A stretch of 64,000 nt of DNA from Streptomyces canus (GTDB lineage: Bacteria > Actinomycetota > Actinomycetes > Streptomycetales > Streptomycetaceae). The position numbers and the translations under genes were made by a program. The stretch's first letter is position 1. The number at the start of each line of letters is the position of its first letter. The notes below the pieces were generated by a model. That model saw only the letters and a program-made list of their open reading frames with translations, had not been told where the DNA came from and did not search any database. The DNA lies in NCBI RefSeq assembly GCF_030815415.1, contig NZ_JAUSWW010000001.1, forward strand, positions 3,782,001 to 3,846,000. Direction: 5' to 3'. Shown piece by piece: positions 52,243 to 61,051 of the stretch.

Positions 52243-52334
52243 ATACCCGATATTCAGGGCGTGGTACCGCCTGGGAGGGCGCGTTGTGGTGCGAACGGCG
52301 TAGCCGGGGGCGCCCCTATGAGGCTGGGGGTGCC

Positions 52335-52412
52335 TGTTGTGTGGCGGCTGCGGGTGCGTGGCGGCTTGTCGCGCCCCGCGGCGGAGCCGCTGATGTCACA
52401 GCCCCGCGCCCC
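52335..52412. repeat. Dispersed Streptomyces intergenic repeat, copy C
   Basis: GGCGGCTGCGGGTG, GTGGCGGCTTGTCGCGC, GCGGCGGAGCCGC and CACAGCCCCGCGCCCCC in the same order as in copy A. It lies between the regulator start at 52242 and the end of the NUDIX gene. Confidence 0.6.
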
Positions 52413-52419
52413 CAGGTCG

Positions 52420-52815
52420 CTACAGTCGGCCCTCGACTTCACGGACCGCCTCCACGTCCTGGTCCAGCCAGGGCACGTCCCAGAGGTGCTCCCGTGTCAG
52501 CCAGCGCAGGTCGTCGTGGTCCTGGAGGGGCTTGGGGTCCGGTGAGGCCGGGAACAGTTTCGCTGTCCAGACCTGGAGGACGTACGGGGATCGCAGGGGC
52601 CACTCCCCCGGGATTCGCTCCCCCACCTCCACCTCTACGCCCAGTTCCTCCCGTAGCTCGCGCGCCAGCGCCGCCTGTGGGGTTTCGCCCGGTTCGACCT
52701 TGCCGCCGGGGAGTTCCCAGCGGCCGGCCAGTTCGGGGGGTGCGCTGCGGCGGGCGGCGAGGAGGTGGTCGGCGTCAAGCAGGGCTGCGCCCACCACCAC
52801 GATCGGTTCCGTCAT
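52420..52815 (-). CDS. NUDIX hydrolase (MutT-like)
   Basis: 131 residues. The full Nudix box is present: GGKVEPGETPQAALARELREELGVEV (Gx5Ex7REUxEExGU), preceded by GRWELPGG. Start region VVVGAALLDADHLLAARR resembles MutT enzymes that cleave 8-oxo-dGTP, and the size fits. ATG 52815. Confidence 0.9.
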   Translation of the reverse strand: MTEPIVVVGAALLDADHLLAARRSAPPELAGRWELPGGKVEPGETPQAALARELREELGVEVEVGERIPGEWPLRSPYVLQVWTAKLFPASPDPKPLQDHDDLRWLTREHLWDVPWLDQDVEAVREVEGRL

Positions 52816-52845
52816 GTGCCGGAGCCTACGGGAGGCGTCGATCGG

Positions 52846-53040
52846 TCAGTTCGCCGTCGCGGTGCTGCCGTTCTGGCCGATGCGTTCGACCCAGTACAGC
52901 TGCTTGTGGCCGCGGCCGTCGAGGCTGTCCGCGATCTTCTGCGCCTCGGCCCGGGTGGCATAGCGGCCCACGCGATAGCGATTGCCGTTGTCGTCCTGCC
53001 GTATGACGAGCCAGGGAAGAGTGATCGTGCCGTCGTTCAT
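52846..53040 (-). CDS. SPOR-like small protein
   Basis: 64 residues from ATG 53040. PWLVIRQDDNGNRYRVGRYATRAEAQKIADSLD has the SPOR-like beta-alpha-beta pattern (YRVGRYATRAEAQ). No signal peptide or membrane segment, so it is a free domain. Frequently seen next to NUDIX or regulator genes in Streptomyces; role unknown. Confidence 0.75.
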   Translation of the reverse strand: MNDGTITLPWLVIRQDDNGNRYRVGRYATRAEAQKIADSLDGRGHKQLYWVERIGQNGSTATAN

Positions 53041-53349
53041 CGCGCCCCACCGCCCCTTCCCGCTCGCGGTTCTCGCCCTACCCCGCCCGTTGAGGAAACC
53101 GCAATCCGCATATGCCTGAGCCTACGCCTAACCTTTACGGAGCGAACACGGATTCTCACAAAGAGGTACGCAACCAGCCAGAACGCAGGGGGCGTGCGAT
53201 GCCGAACGCGCCGTGCGCGCGCAGGAATGCATCCGGTCAGAGCGGTGTGCGCACGCCCGGGGCCACCTGCGAGAACGGCCAGATTCCAACGCCGCTCGCA
53301 TGGGCCCCGATGGGACGGGTACTGGTGGCAACTGCCGTAGCGGCGTGCG
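53041..53349. other. Intergenic region
   Basis: About 310 bp between the SPOR-like gene start and the 3' end of the GntR gene. A 5' region for the SPOR-like gene is expected here; the small frames present have no convincing start signal or family. Confidence 0.5.
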
Positions 53350-54102
53350 CTACTTCACCGGAAGGTGGTAGGCGACCCGGTAGCGGTCCGCCGGGATGAC
53401 CACGTCGGCCGTCTCCACAGGGCGGCCGGAGGCGTAGAACGTGCGGTGGACGACCACGACGACATGGCCGGGGACGCCGCCCAGCGCGAGGAGTTCCTCG
53501 GCGAGACCGGGGCGGGCGCCGACCTCCTCGGTGACGTTGTCCACGATCACGTCGATGGCGGCCATGCGCTCGACGACGCCCATGCCGCCCAGCGGGCCCT
53601 CCTCGGGCAGCATCACGGGGGTGCGGCCGGTGACGGCGAGGGGCTCCCAGGAGGTGGAGAGCATCATCGGCTCGCCGTTGTCCCGGTAGACGTACTTGGT
53701 GCACATCACGCGGTCGCCCGGCCGGATGGCGAGCCGCTCGGCGACGGCGACGCTCGCCTCGGCCTGCGCACTGCGGGACTCCCAGGTGCCGCGCGTCTCG
53801 AGGTCGGCCTGCTCCTGCCGGAAGGGCGTGGCCCCGCCGTCCGGACGGAAGCCGGAGCGGGCCACCCGACGGGGCACCGGGCGCTCGCGCACATACGTCC
53901 CGGAGCCGGAGCGGCCCTCGACCAGCCCCTCGGCCATCAGCACCTTGCGCGCCTCCAGGGCGACGGTGTCCGAGACGCCGTACTCCTCGCGGATTCTGGC
54001 CTGGGAGGGCAGTCGGGTGTGCGGTGGCAGCGACCCGTCGGCGATCTTCTTGCGGAGATCGCCCGCGACGCGCAGATACGCCGGCTGCTCACCGAATGTC
54101 AC
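53350..54102 (-). CDS. GntR/HutC-family transcriptional regulator
   Basis: 250 residues from GTG 54102 with GGGAGCGG upstream. N-terminal winged helix GntR domain (LRKKIADGSLPPHTRLPSQARIREEYGVSDTVALEARKVL, about residues 12-75) and a C-terminal UTRA ligand domain (RPGDRVMCTKYVYRDNGEPMMLSTSWEP, VEETADVVIPADRYRVAYHLP-like end). No metabolic operon is adjacent, so the effector cannot be guessed. Confidence 0.92.
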   Translation of the reverse strand: MTFGEQPAYLRVAGDLRKKIADGSLPPHTRLPSQARIREEYGVSDTVALEARKVLMAEGLVEGRSGSGTYVRERPVPRRVARSGFRPDGGATPFRQEQADLETRGTWESRSAQAEASVAVAERLAIRPGDRVMCTKYVYRDNGEPMMLSTSWEPLAVTGRTPVMLPEEGPLGGMGVVERMAAIDVIVDNVTEEVGARPGLAEELLALGGVPGHVVVVVHRTFYASGRPVETADVVIPADRYRVAYHLPVK

Positions 54103-54249
54103 TGGCCGCTCCCATCAGGTTGTACAGACAGCAACAGCCTGGCAACCGTGGGTTCCGCCATGCAAGCAAAGGCCAGAGAATCACTCGATGTAGTGACATG
54201 TGCCCGCCTCGGGCTTTACGCAGGCACTTTCTCCCCGCTATGGCGGCGA

Positions 54250-55404
54250 TCACACATCAAGTCCCCCGGCACCCCCGCCGCCGCTCCCGCTGTCGTCGCC
54301 CTCGTCGTACGTCGGCGCCGTGGTGGCCAGGCCCAGAGCTTTGCGGGCGGTGACGGTGGACTTGCCGTCGATGAAGTCGTAGCCGGCGTCATAGTGCTCG
54401 TAGTACGTGTCGACGTCCTCCGCGTCCGCCGCCTTCGCCCACTCCTTGCGGGCGTCCTTCATGTCCTTCACGAAGTCGGCGACGGGCTGCGCGGCCTCGG
54501 CGGACCAGGAGCGGCCGCCCAGTGCCTCGGACTGCTCGCCGAGCGCGGTGTCGACGTCGGCGGCCCAGTCCGTGTTCGCCGGGAGGTCGTCCTCGGCGTA
54601 GTCCTCGGGCTCCTCGTAGAGCACCGTGTCCAGGGCGTTGGCCGCCTTGAGGAAGGCCAGCTGGTCGGCGTCGAGGGTCGTCTCGTCGTTGCGCAGCGAG
54701 CCGGTCAGGTTCTTGTCCTCGTCGACGTTGCCGAACAGGCAGGTGATCTCGCGGTCCCCGAAGGCCCAGCTGTCCTCGGACGGCACCAGGTAGTAGACGT
54801 CCACGTCCTCCGGTACGGCCCAGGCGTCCATGGCGTACGTCTCCTGGAGCGCGTAGCACTTGTCGTCGGCGGTGTCCTCGACCGCGCTGTCGCCCGGGAA
54901 GTCGCCGCCGGGGAGCTTGACGACGGCGAACACCTCACCCTGGTGCGCCTGGGCGCAGGGCACTTCGTCGACGTCGTAGGTCTCGCCCGTCAGGGCATCG
55001 GTGCCCGAGTCGAAGCAGTCGCCCTTCTTGAGCGAGTAGGCGCTGCCCTCGCCGCTCGCGGCGTCCTTGAAGCCGTCCCAGAAGTCGGCGGCGGCGCCGG
55101 TGGTGAGCGACAGGGTCCACAGGACGAGGCCCACCGAGGACAGCACGGAACCCGCGACCGCCATGCCCTTGCCGCGCTCGCCCTTCCTCTTGATCTGGCT
55201 CAGCGCGATGAGCCCCAGGACCAGTCCGACGGCCGGCAGGAAGCAGAGGATGCCGAGGACCAGGGCGGCGATGGCGAGGCCGTTGACGGGCACGGGCTGC
55301 GCGTATCCGCCGTAGCCGTAGCCCCAGGGGCCGGGCGGGGCGTAGGGGCCCGACGGGTACGGCCCTTGGGGCTGATGGGGGCCGGGAGGGGGTGGTATGG
55401 ACAC
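54250..55404 (-). CDS. DUF4190 and Septum_form domain membrane protein
   Basis: 384 residues from GTG 55404 with AGGAG upstream. N-terminal Pro/Gly/Tyr-rich tail (~45 residues), then DUF4190 with two transmembrane helices (LAIAALVLGILCFLPAVGLVLGLIALSQIKRKG and GMAVAGSVLSSVGLVLWTLSL). The ~290-residue extracytoplasmic part begins with a Septum_form-like segment (LKKGDCFDSG ... VPCAQAHQGEVFAVVKLPG) containing paired Cys. Function unknown; the family name comes from association with septum formation in actinobacteria. Divergent from the serpin gene. Confidence 0.8.
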   Translation of the reverse strand: MSIPPPPGPHQPQGPYPSGPYAPPGPWGYGYGGYAQPVPVNGLAIAALVLGILCFLPAVGLVLGLIALSQIKRKGERGKGMAVAGSVLSSVGLVLWTLSLTTGAAADFWDGFKDAASGEGSAYSLKKGDCFDSGTDALTGETYDVDEVPCAQAHQGEVFAVVKLPGGDFPGDSAVEDTADDKCYALQETYAMDAWAVPEDVDVYYLVPSEDSWAFGDREITCLFGNVDEDKNLTGSLRNDETTLDADQLAFLKAANALDTVLYEEPEDYAEDDLPANTDWAADVDTALGEQSEALGGRSWSAEAAQPVADFVKDMKDARKEWAKAADAEDVDTYYEHYDAGYDFIDGKSTVTARKALGLATTAPTYDEGDDSGSGGGGAGGLDV

Positions 55405-55494
55405 GGGTACCGTGCTCCTGGTTCGGGCTGGGGGTTCTCGGGAGAACTCACGTGCGACTTGGCGCATGGTAAGCGCGGGGTGAGTGGGGGCGGA

Positions 55495-56688
55495 ATGGCG
55501 GTCACGAATGCGACGATCCGGGCGGTCAACGACCTGACCTCGCGATGGGCGGGGGCGTCAAAGGGCGGGACGGTCTTCTCGGCGGCCGGGGTATGGCCCC
55601 TGCTCGCCTTCCTGGCGGACGGAGCGGCGGGCAGGGCGCGGGAGGAGCTGGCGGAGGCTCTGGGTGTCCCGGCGGGGCGGGCGGCCGTCGCGGCGCGGGA
55701 GTTGCTGACGACCATGGCCGCCGTCGTGGGGCTGGACTCGGCGGTCGGGCTGTGGACCCGGCGGTTCGTGGAGCTCCGGGAGGAGTGGGCGGCGGGGTTG
55801 CCGGCCGAGGCGCACGGTGTGCTCACCGGCGACCTCGACGCCGATCGGGAGGCCCTGGACGCCTGGGCCGCCAAGCACACCGGCGGGGCGATCGGGCGGC
55901 TGCCGGTGACGCTGGGGCCGGACTCCTCGCTGGTGCTGGCGACCGCCCTGGCGTTGCGGACGGACTGGGAGGTGCCGTTCGAGGGCGAGCTGGTGCCGTG
56001 GTGCGGTCGGGACCGGGCCGGGCTCAGCCGGACCGACCCGGACCTGGACGGTGTGGCGGTGGCGCGGACGGCGGTCGGGGCGGTGACCGAGGCGCGGGTG
56101 CGGGGGACCGACGGCGTCGATGTGCATCTGCTGCTCGGCGACGAGGAGTTGACACCCGGGCAGGTGCTCGGCGCCGGAGTGGACATCCTGGCGGGCGCGG
56201 TGCCGGCCGTACCCGGGAGCCGTCTGCCGCTCGGCGCGGCCGGGCCCGGGCTCAGGGTCGAGACGGTCCGCACCGCGCGCCCCGAGCCGCCGAGCCTCAC
56301 GCTCAGCACCGTCGGGTTCACGCTCGACGCGGATCACGACCTGCTGGCGCACCCCGGGCTGTTCGGTCTGGCCACGGCGTCCGACCGCGCCCCCGGCCAC
56401 TTCCCCGGCATCACCCCGGCGCCGCTCGCGCTCGCGGAGGGACGGCACTCGGCGACGGCCACGTTCGGCGCGGAGGGGTTCCGGGCGGCGGCCGTGACCG
56501 CGTACGCCATGGACTGGATGGGGTGGGAGCCCGAGCCGGAGCACGAGTCCAGGCGGGCCTACGCCGGCTTCGACCGCCCCTTCGGCTTCCTCGCCGTCCA
56601 CCGCGACACACGGCTCGTCCTCGCGGCGGGCTGGGTCACCGACCCGGAGCCCGTCCGCGAGGACGATCGTCGACCGAGGGGCCGTTGA
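55495..56688 (+). CDS. Serpin-family protease inhibitor
   Basis: 397 residues from ATG 55495 with GGGGGCGGA upstream; no signal peptide. Serpin features: N-terminal FSAAGVWPLLAFLADGAAGRAREELAEALG (cf. SPxSxxxALxMxxxGAxGxTxxEL), TALALRTDWEVPF (shutter strand), and the C-terminal YAGFDRPFGFLAVHRDTRLVLAAGWVTDP (serpin signature F-DRPF-F). The presumed reactive-loop region, AEGFRAAAVTAYAM, has the small residues of a serpin hinge. It should trap serine proteases by a suicide mechanism. The gene ends 4 bp from the stop of the subtilisin gene. Confidence 0.85.
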   Translation: MAVTNATIRAVNDLTSRWAGASKGGTVFSAAGVWPLLAFLADGAAGRAREELAEALGVPAGRAAVAARELLTTMAAVVGLDSAVGLWTRRFVELREEWAAGLPAEAHGVLTGDLDADREALDAWAAKHTGGAIGRLPVTLGPDSSLVLATALALRTDWEVPFEGELVPWCGRDRAGLSRTDPDLDGVAVARTAVGAVTEARVRGTDGVDVHLLLGDEELTPGQVLGAGVDILAGAVPAVPGSRLPLGAAGPGLRVETVRTARPEPPSLTLSTVGFTLDADHDLLAHPGLFGLATASDRAPGHFPGITPAPLALAEGRHSATATFGAEGFRAAAVTAYAMDWMGWEPEPEHESRRAYAGFDRPFGFLAVHRDTRLVLAAGWVTDPEPVREDDRRPRGR

Positions 56689-56692
56689 CGTA

Positions 56693-58249
56693 CTAGAACT
56701 GCAGCGCCCAGGCGTCGATCCGCCCGGTGTCCTGCGCCGCGTTGTCACTGACTCCCAGCCGCCACGTGCCGGCCGCGACCTCGGAGGAGGCGTTCACGGA
56801 GTACGTGGTGTCGACGTTGTCCGCGCTGCCGCCGGTGCCGTACGCCTTGAGGGTGTACGCCGTGCCGTCGGGGGCGATCAGCTGGACCTGGAGGTCGCCG
56901 ATGTACGTGTGGACGATGTGCACCTCGACGGCCAGGGCCGAGGGCGCGTTGCCCGTGACGCCGGAGACGGTCACCGGGGACTCGGCGGTGGAGTTGTCGG
57001 CGATCGCGTAGTCCGCGGTGTTCTCGAAGCGCGGTCCCGGCGGGGTGACGGTGCCTCCGGGGACGTTCAGGAGACGGTTGGGTGACCCGGTGCCGGGGCT
57101 GGTGACGACGCCGGTGGAGGCGAGGCCCACCAGGGCGGAGGAGACCTGCGCGGGCGTCGAGGCCGGGTTGGCCGCCAGGTACAGCGCCGCCGCGCCCGCC
57201 ACGTGCGGGGTCGCCATCGACGTACCGGAGATGGTGTTCGTGGCGGAGTCGCTGGTGTTCCACGTCGAGGTGATGGACGAACCGGGGGCGAACAGGTCGA
57301 GGACCGTGCCGTAGTTGGAGTAGCTCGCCCTGGCGTCGGTCGAGGTGGTGGCGCCGACCGTGATGGCCTCGGTCACGCGGGCGGGCGACCGGGTGGAGGC
57401 GTTGGTCGTCTCGTTGCCGGCCGCGACGGCGAAGGTGACGCCGGAGGCGACGGCATTGCGGACGGCGGTGTCCAGGGCGGTGTCGGCGGTGCCGCCGAGG
57501 GACATGTTGGCGACGGCCGGCTTGACCGCGTTCCGGGCGACCCAGTCGATGCCGGCGACGACCTGGGCGGTGGTGCCGGAGCCGGAGTTGTCGAGGACGC
57601 GGACGCCGACGATGCTCGCCTTCTTGGCGACGCCGTAGGCGGTTCCGGCGACCGTGCCGGCGACGTGGGTGCCGTGGCCGTTGCCGTCCTGGGCGGTGTT
57701 GTCGTTGTCGATGGCGTCGTAGCCGTAGCGGGCCCTGCCGCCGAAGTCGCTGTGGGTGATGCGGACGCCCGTGTCGATGATGTACGCCGTGACACCCGTG
57801 CCGGCCGAGTCCGGGTAGGTGTACGAGCTGTTCAGCGGGAGCGTCTTCTGGTCGATGCGGTCCAGGCCCCAGGACGGCGGGTTGGTCTGGGTCGCCGCGA
57901 TGCCGAAGGTGCGGTTCTGGACCACGGAGGCGACGGCCGGGTCGGCGGCGAGACGTTTCGCCTCGGACGCGGAGGCCTCGATCGCATAGCCGTTGAGCAC
58001 CTTGGTGTAGGTGCGCTCGATGTCGGCGCCGTACTGCCTGGCCACCGCCTTGCCCTGGGCCGAGCCCGACTTGGTGCCCACCTTCAGGGTCACGATGTAG
58101 CTGTCGGCCACGGCGTTCGCCGCGCCCTCGTACTGGACACGACCCTCGGGAGCGGCCGTGGCCGGGAGGGCGGAGACGAGGCTCGCGGTGAGTGCGGCGG
58201 TCATCGCCGCGCCGAGCACCGCACATCTTCGGTGACGCATCGCTGCCAT
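56693..58249 (-). CDS. Secreted subtilisin-like protease with P-domain
   Basis: 518 residues from ATG 58249 (GGAGG 10 nt upstream). Signal peptide to about residue 33 (SLVSALPATAA); I9 propeptide inhibitor (about 45-125, DSYIVTLKVGTKSG); S8 catalytic domain with Asp in AYIIDTGVRITHSDF, His in DGNGHGTHVAGT and Ser in SGTSMATPHVAG; C-terminal proprotein-convertase P-domain (about 405-518, FENTADYAIADNST ... GTWRLGVSDNAAQDTGRIDAWALQF). An exported, self-processing protease. Its 3' end nearly touches that of the serpin gene. Confidence 0.94.
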   Translation of the reverse strand: MAAMRHRRCAVLGAAMTAALTASLVSALPATAAPEGRVQYEGAANAVADSYIVTLKVGTKSGSAQGKAVARQYGADIERTYTKVLNGYAIEASASEAKRLAADPAVASVVQNRTFGIAATQTNPPSWGLDRIDQKTLPLNSSYTYPDSAGTGVTAYIIDTGVRITHSDFGGRARYGYDAIDNDNTAQDGNGHGTHVAGTVAGTAYGVAKKASIVGVRVLDNSGSGTTAQVVAGIDWVARNAVKPAVANMSLGGTADTALDTAVRNAVASGVTFAVAAGNETTNASTRSPARVTEAITVGATTSTDARASYSNYGTVLDLFAPGSSITSTWNTSDSATNTISGTSMATPHVAGAAALYLAANPASTPAQVSSALVGLASTGVVTSPGTGSPNRLLNVPGGTVTPPGPRFENTADYAIADNSTAESPVTVSGVTGNAPSALAVEVHIVHTYIGDLQVQLIAPDGTAYTLKAYGTGGSADNVDTTYSVNASSEVAAGTWRLGVSDNAAQDTGRIDAWALQF

Positions 58250-58387
58250 CTGAGGGATCCTCCTCGATCGCTGGTGCGCTGATATGTTCATGTCAATTTG
58301 CTGTGGGGTTGCTGTGCGCCCGCCGAAAGATTGATGCCTCCACAGGAATTGCACAAGGGCCCTGCGGGGCCCATCTACGCTGCACAC

Positions 58388-59494
58388 ATGACCCCACTGC
58401 CGGACTGTTACTGCCCCGTCGACGGCACCCGCGTCCCCGGCGGTTCGCTCGTCTGGTGCTGCCCGGTCTGCCACGGCCCCCTCGACCTCGACTTCCACCC
58501 CACCCCGGCGTCGCTCAAGTCCCTCACCGGGCGGGCGAATTCCCTGTGGCGGTACGCCGAGACACTCCCGCTCGCGACCCCCTCGGTCTCCCTCGGCGAG
58601 GGCCGCACCCCGCTGGTCCCCCTGCGCGACGGAGTCTCGGCCAAACTGGACTTCCTGATGCCGACGCTGTCCTTCAAGGACCGGGGCGCGGTGCTGCTCG
58701 CCGAGCTGGCGCTGCGCCTGGAGCCGCGCCGGGTGGTCGCGGACAGCAGCGGCAACGCGGGCACGGCCATTGCCGCGTACTGCGCCCGGGCGCGACTGCC
58801 CTGCACGGTGTACGTCCCCGAGGGCACGTCGGCGAAGAAGCTGGAGCAGATCGGGGCGCACGGGGCCCGCCTGGAGGTGGTCGCCGGTGACCGGGAGGCG
58901 GCCGCGGCGGCGGCCCGGGAGGCGGCGGACTCGGCGGGCACCTTCTACGCCTCCCATGTCTTCAACCCGTACTTCCTGCACGGCACGAAGACCTACGTCC
59001 ATGAACTCTGGGAGGACCTCGGCGGCCGTCTCCCGGACGTCCTCGTCCTTCCCGTCGGCAACGGCACGCTGCTGCTGGGCGCCGCCCTGGCCGTCGCCGA
59101 GCTGCACGGCGCCGGGCTGATCGACCGCCGGCCCGCCCTGTACGCGGTCCAGGCGGCGGCGGTGGCCCCGCTTGCCCGGGCCTGGCAGCAGGGGGCCGAG
59201 GACCTCGTCGGCACGACCGCGGCGGCGCCGACGCTCGCCGAGGGCATCGCGATCCCCCGGCCGCCGCGTGCCCGGCAGATCCTGCGGGCGGTGCGGGAGT
59301 CCGGGGGCATCTTCGTGACGGTGACCGAGGACCAGATCCGGCACGCCCAGCGGGACCTGGCCTCGACAGGGCTGTTCGTCGAGTCGACGGGGGTGGCGTG
59401 CTGGGCGGCCGTGCGGGAGGGGGTGCTCGGGGAGCGGAGCGGGGTGGTGCCGCTGTGCGGGGCGGGGATGAAGTCGGGGCTGGCTGAGGCCTAG
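58388..59494 (+). CDS. Threonine synthase-like PLP enzyme
   Basis: 368 residues from ATG 58388. An N-terminal zinc-ribbon-like segment (CPVDGTRVPGG ... WCCPVCHGPL) precedes the fold-type II PLP domain with the Lys in SFKDRGA, phosphate loop DSSGNAGTAIAAY and a C-terminal GAGMKSGL. It belongs to the threonine synthase/diaminopropionate ammonia-lyase-like group. No thr genes are nearby, so it may act on another phosphohydroxy amino acid or be a second copy. The stop directly abuts the convergent MarR gene. Confidence 0.85.
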   Translation: MTPLPDCYCPVDGTRVPGGSLVWCCPVCHGPLDLDFHPTPASLKSLTGRANSLWRYAETLPLATPSVSLGEGRTPLVPLRDGVSAKLDFLMPTLSFKDRGAVLLAELALRLEPRRVVADSSGNAGTAIAAYCARARLPCTVYVPEGTSAKKLEQIGAHGARLEVVAGDREAAAAAAREAADSAGTFYASHVFNPYFLHGTKTYVHELWEDLGGRLPDVLVLPVGNGTLLLGAALAVAELHGAGLIDRRPALYAVQAAAVAPLARAWQQGAEDLVGTTAAAPTLAEGIAIPRPPRARQILRAVRESGGIFVTVTEDQIRHAQRDLASTGLFVESTGVACWAAVREGVLGERSGVVPLCGAGMKSGLAEA

Positions 59495-59935
59495 TTACGG
59501 CCGCTCCTTTTCCAGGAGCTCGACGCACCGCCCCAACAGCCCCGCCAGGGCCTCGCGTTCCTCGTCCGTGAACTCGGCGGCCAGGGCCCGCTCCACCCGT
59601 ACGGCACGGGCGTCCGCGTCGGTCATGACGGCGCGGCCCTCGTCGGTGAGCCGGGTCTCCAGGACGTTGCGGTGCCACTCGTGGGGAGTGCGCTCGATGA
59701 GGGCGCGGTCCTGGAGGTTCTTCAGGACGGTGTTCATCGTCGGGGGTGTGACCCCGCACAGCCGGGCCAGGGCCGCGGCCGAGATCCCGGGGTTCTCGGA
59801 GAGGACGAGCAGCGCCGCGTACTGCGCGACGGTCAGGCCCGCCGGCTTCAAGACCGCGGTCTTCGTCGCGTTGAGAGCCTGTTCGGCCCGCTTGATGTGG
59901 GAGCCGAGGCGCTCGGAGGCGGGCATGGACGTCAT
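59495..59935 (-). CDS. MarR-family regulator
   Basis: 146 residues. Winged helix (SAAALARLCGVTPPTMNTVLKNLQDRALIERTP, then the wing RNVLETRLTDEGR). ATG at 59935. Divergent from the beta-propeller protein gene at 60064; the AT-rich region between them contains a palindrome (59999-60014). Likely represses itself and that gene; the ligand is unknown. Confidence 0.92.
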   Translation of the reverse strand: MTSMPASERLGSHIKRAEQALNATKTAVLKPAGLTVAQYAALLVLSENPGISAAALARLCGVTPPTMNTVLKNLQDRALIERTPHEWHRNVLETRLTDEGRAVMTDADARAVRVERALAAEFTDEEREALAGLLGRCVELLEKERP

Positions 59936-59998
59936 CTGCGCATGGTAGCGGCCTCGACCATCGACGAGCCCTCACTCATTCATTAATGCATTGACGAT

Positions 59999-60014
59999 GA
60001 TTAGGACTCTAATC
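59999..60014. promoter_or_regulatory. Candidate MarR operator
   Basis: GATTAG-GACT-CTAATC, two perfect 6-bp arms with a 4-bp spacer, in the unusually AT-rich 128 bp between the divergent marR and beta-propeller genes; CATTAATG, another short palindrome, lies 18 bp away. Size and spacing fit MarR-type operators. Confidence 0.55.
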
Positions 60015-60063
60015 TACGTTCATACCCATCAGTCAGTGAGTAGCCGAACCGAGAGGCTCCGCC

Positions 60064-61035
60064 GTGTCCCGTACGACGCCCCGCCGCACCTTCCTGACCA
60101 GCGCCGCCGCCCTCACCGCCACCGCAACCCTCCCCGCGACGCCCGCCGCGGCCGCACCCAGGATCACCACCGCCTTCGAACTGCCCGGCGACCGCGTCTA
60201 CCCCGAGGGCATCGCCGTCGACCCGCGCACGGACGACGTGTACGTCGGCTCGTACGGCACCGGCACCGTGTACCGGGCGACACCCGGCCGCCGTAGGGCC
60301 GAGGTCTTCCTGCCCGCCGGAACCGACGGCCGGACCACCGCCAACGGCATCAAGGCCGACCGCGCGGGCCGGCTGTGGGTCACCGACTCGACGGCCGGGG
60401 TCGATGTGTACGACATCCGCAGCCGTGCCCTGCTGGCCCGCTTCGCACCGCCCGGTGGCACCCCGTTCCTGATCAACGACCTGGTGATCACCGCGGACGG
60501 CACGGCCTATGTGACCGACAGCTTCCGGCCACTGGTGTACCGCGTCACCCCGGCCGACCTGGACCGTGCCCGCGGCGGCCGGGCGACGCTGAGCCCGTAC
60601 GCCGATGTGAGCGGGGTCGGCGTACCGCGCGACGCGTACACCCTGAACGGCATCGCGACCGACGGGCGGCACCTGTTCGTCGTCGACATGGTCGTGGGCG
60701 ACCTGTTCCGGGTGGACCTGGCCACCGGTGCCGTACGCCAAGTCGCTCTGCGCGGCGGGGACATGACCCACGGGGACGGGCTGGAGCTGGTCGGCGGCAC
60801 GCTGTGGGTCGCGCACAACGCGTCGAACACGCTCAGCAGGTGGCGGCTGGGCCGGGGGGCCGGATCGGCCCGGCTGGAGCAGCGGTTCACCGATCCCGCG
60901 CTGCAGATCCCGACCACGCTGGTGCACAGCCGGGGGCAACTGCTGGTCGTGCGCGCCCAGTTCGACAAGGGCGGGCCGTTCGGGCCGGGGGTGCCGCAGA
61001 CCCCGTTCACGGTGGCTCGGGTGGACGGGATCTGA
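60064..61035 (+). CDS. Tat-exported SMP-30/NHL-type beta-propeller protein
   Basis: 323 residues from GTG 60064. The signal MSRTTPRRTFLTSAAALTATATLPATPAAAA has a twin-arginine motif (PRRTFLT) and an AxA cleavage site near residue 31. The mature protein has repeated propeller blades (PEGIAVDPRTDDVYVGSYGTGTVYRATP, NGIKADRAGRLWVTDS, INDLVITADGTAYVTDS, LNGIATDGRHLFVVDM), like SMP-30/gluconolactonase proteins with Ca-binding Asn/Asp residues. Possibly a lactonase or a scaffold outside the cell. Confidence 0.85.
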   Translation: MSRTTPRRTFLTSAAALTATATLPATPAAAAPRITTAFELPGDRVYPEGIAVDPRTDDVYVGSYGTGTVYRATPGRRRAEVFLPAGTDGRTTANGIKADRAGRLWVTDSTAGVDVYDIRSRALLARFAPPGGTPFLINDLVITADGTAYVTDSFRPLVYRVTPADLDRARGGRATLSPYADVSGVGVPRDAYTLNGIATDGRHLFVVDMVVGDLFRVDLATGAVRQVALRGGDMTHGDGLELVGGTLWVAHNASNTLSRWRLGRGAGSARLEQRFTDPALQIPTTLVHSRGQLLVVRAQFDKGGPFGPGVPQTPFTVARVDGI

Positions 61036-61051
61036 GGGGCCGCTCGGGCGG

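Noticed and set aside
53112..53399. 95-codon rightward frame before and into the GntR gene 3' end
   Set aside because: No ribosome binding site or recognisable family, and it overlaps the regulator gene antisense.
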